From Certhia americana (lineage: Eukaryota; Chordata; Aves; Passeriformes; Certhiidae): DNA of 64,000 nt. The stretch spans positions 31,694,031-31,758,030 of the forward strand of contig CM031879.1 in the NCBI GenBank assembly GCA_018697195.1, read 5' to 3'. Below, in pieces: positions 63,401-64,000 of this stretch. The position numbers and the translations under genes are program-made. Each line of letters starts with the position of its first letter. Position 1 is the stretch's first letter. Under the pieces are notes generated by a model. It saw only the letters and a program-made list of their open reading frames with translations. It made no database searches and had not been told where the DNA came from.

Positions 63401-64000
63401 TTGCCTGTGGCAGAGAGAATGTTGTCTCTGTACATCTAGTATGGTTTGGGGCTGTTTTAATACAAAAACTGTGTTGCTGTAATGTAGTTGAAAAGGTCAT
63501 GGTGAGCAAATACAGACAAATGTTATATAACAATTTTCAGCTTTAATATAATTTTGCTGATATGTGGTGGAGTTCTTTGGATCACTGTATAATTTTGCTG
63601 GTTTAAATGTGTTTCTTATGAGCAAGTTATTAACTTAAGAGAAGTAACAAGCATCCAGTGGGTGAGTCTGAAATGAATCAACACCTGCATGTCAGATCCC
63701 TTTCATTTGCTAAGTGGATGCTTGTCTTGTCCAATCTTGTGGATTTAATTTCTGCCAGGATGTGTTTATACTCTTAAAATGAATCTATCCAAGCAAATCT
63801 TTAATTCCGCAGCACAGTCTTAGCTGTCCCTGCATAGCTTATAGGTGATGCATATTTGTTTGGCACAGACACGGGACATCCCACAGGATGAGATGAATCA
63901 GAGAGGAGGCATCCATGTACCTTCTCCACTGACTGTAGGCCCATTCTGGTGTTTGGGTGCATTTATTCTATTTTACAGGCTGAATCTGAGGTCAGATTCT

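Larger units (their letters stand above)
13700..64000 (+). other. HMGA2: HMGA2 intron 3, first 50.3 kb
   Basis: From the gtaggt donor to the window edge no sequence encoding the expected exon 4 peptide (PQQVVQKKPAQ) was found, so the intron is longer than 50.3 kb. A very large intron 3 is a known feature of vertebrate HMGA2. The repeats are listed separately. Between them (13.7-17.98, 18.9-20.6, 21.6-23.1, 23.3-25.0, 25.1-28.87, 43.9-49.57, 50.9-53.7, 53.95-61.5 and 61.57-63.3 kb) I see AT-rich DNA with only short simple repeats and no gene. Long introns of this locus are expected to hold enhancers, but none can be identified from sequence alone. Confidence 0.85.

Noticed and set aside
1..64000. 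CRISPR arrays, operons, phage or other prokaryotic systems
   Set aside because: Spliced vertebrate exons, CR1 retroposons and CpG islands show this is vertebrate nuclear DNA; no regularly spaced repeats or dense coding exist.

Overview
This window is from a bird, most likely a songbird. It holds the 5' part of one gene, the chromatin architectural factor HMGA2, on the + strand. The bird call rests on several CR1 retroposon tails with the typical avian 3' end. The songbird call rests on one short retroposon with a tRNA-Ile-like head joined to a CR1-like tail, which matches what I remember of the passerine SINE TguSINE1. The gene is identified by three spliced exons that together encode all three AT-hooks of HMGA2 in perfect phase.

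Layout. 1-1.6 kb: upstream DNA with no gene recognised. 1.6-3.3 kb: CpG island, long pyrimidine tracts and a 5' leader, part of which resembles the mammalian HMGA2 leader. 3304-3414: exon 1 (residues 1-37, AT-hook 1). 3.4-6.1 kb: intron 1, starting in a second GC/CpG-rich block with strong C and G runs. 6094-6180: exon 2 (residues 38-66, AT-hook 2). 6.2-13.6 kb: intron 2. 13649-13699: exon 3 (residues 67-83, AT-hook 3). 13.7-64 kb: at least 50.3 kb of intron 3, still open at the window edge. Exons 4 and 5 (linker, acidic tail and the long 3' UTR that carries let-7 sites in other vertebrates) are not in the window.

Intron 3 contains CR1 fragments of different ages, almost all in the same orientation as the gene, one SINE, pieces of MIR-like and other ancient amniote repeats, and a roughly 12 kb stretch (29.0-41.3 kb) where I recognise no transposon. 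I find no second protein-coding gene, no functional tRNA or rRNA gene, no intact transposon and no CRISPR or prokaryotic feature. The many short open frames look like chance or low-complexity translations.

I found no credible new biological system. The points most worth checking are the songbird-type substitutions and weak-looking donor of exon 1, the conserved leader, the sense bias of the retroposons, an ancient palindromic repeat near the right end, and the repeat-poor part of intron 3. All repeat family names come from memory of consensus sequences; no search was run.
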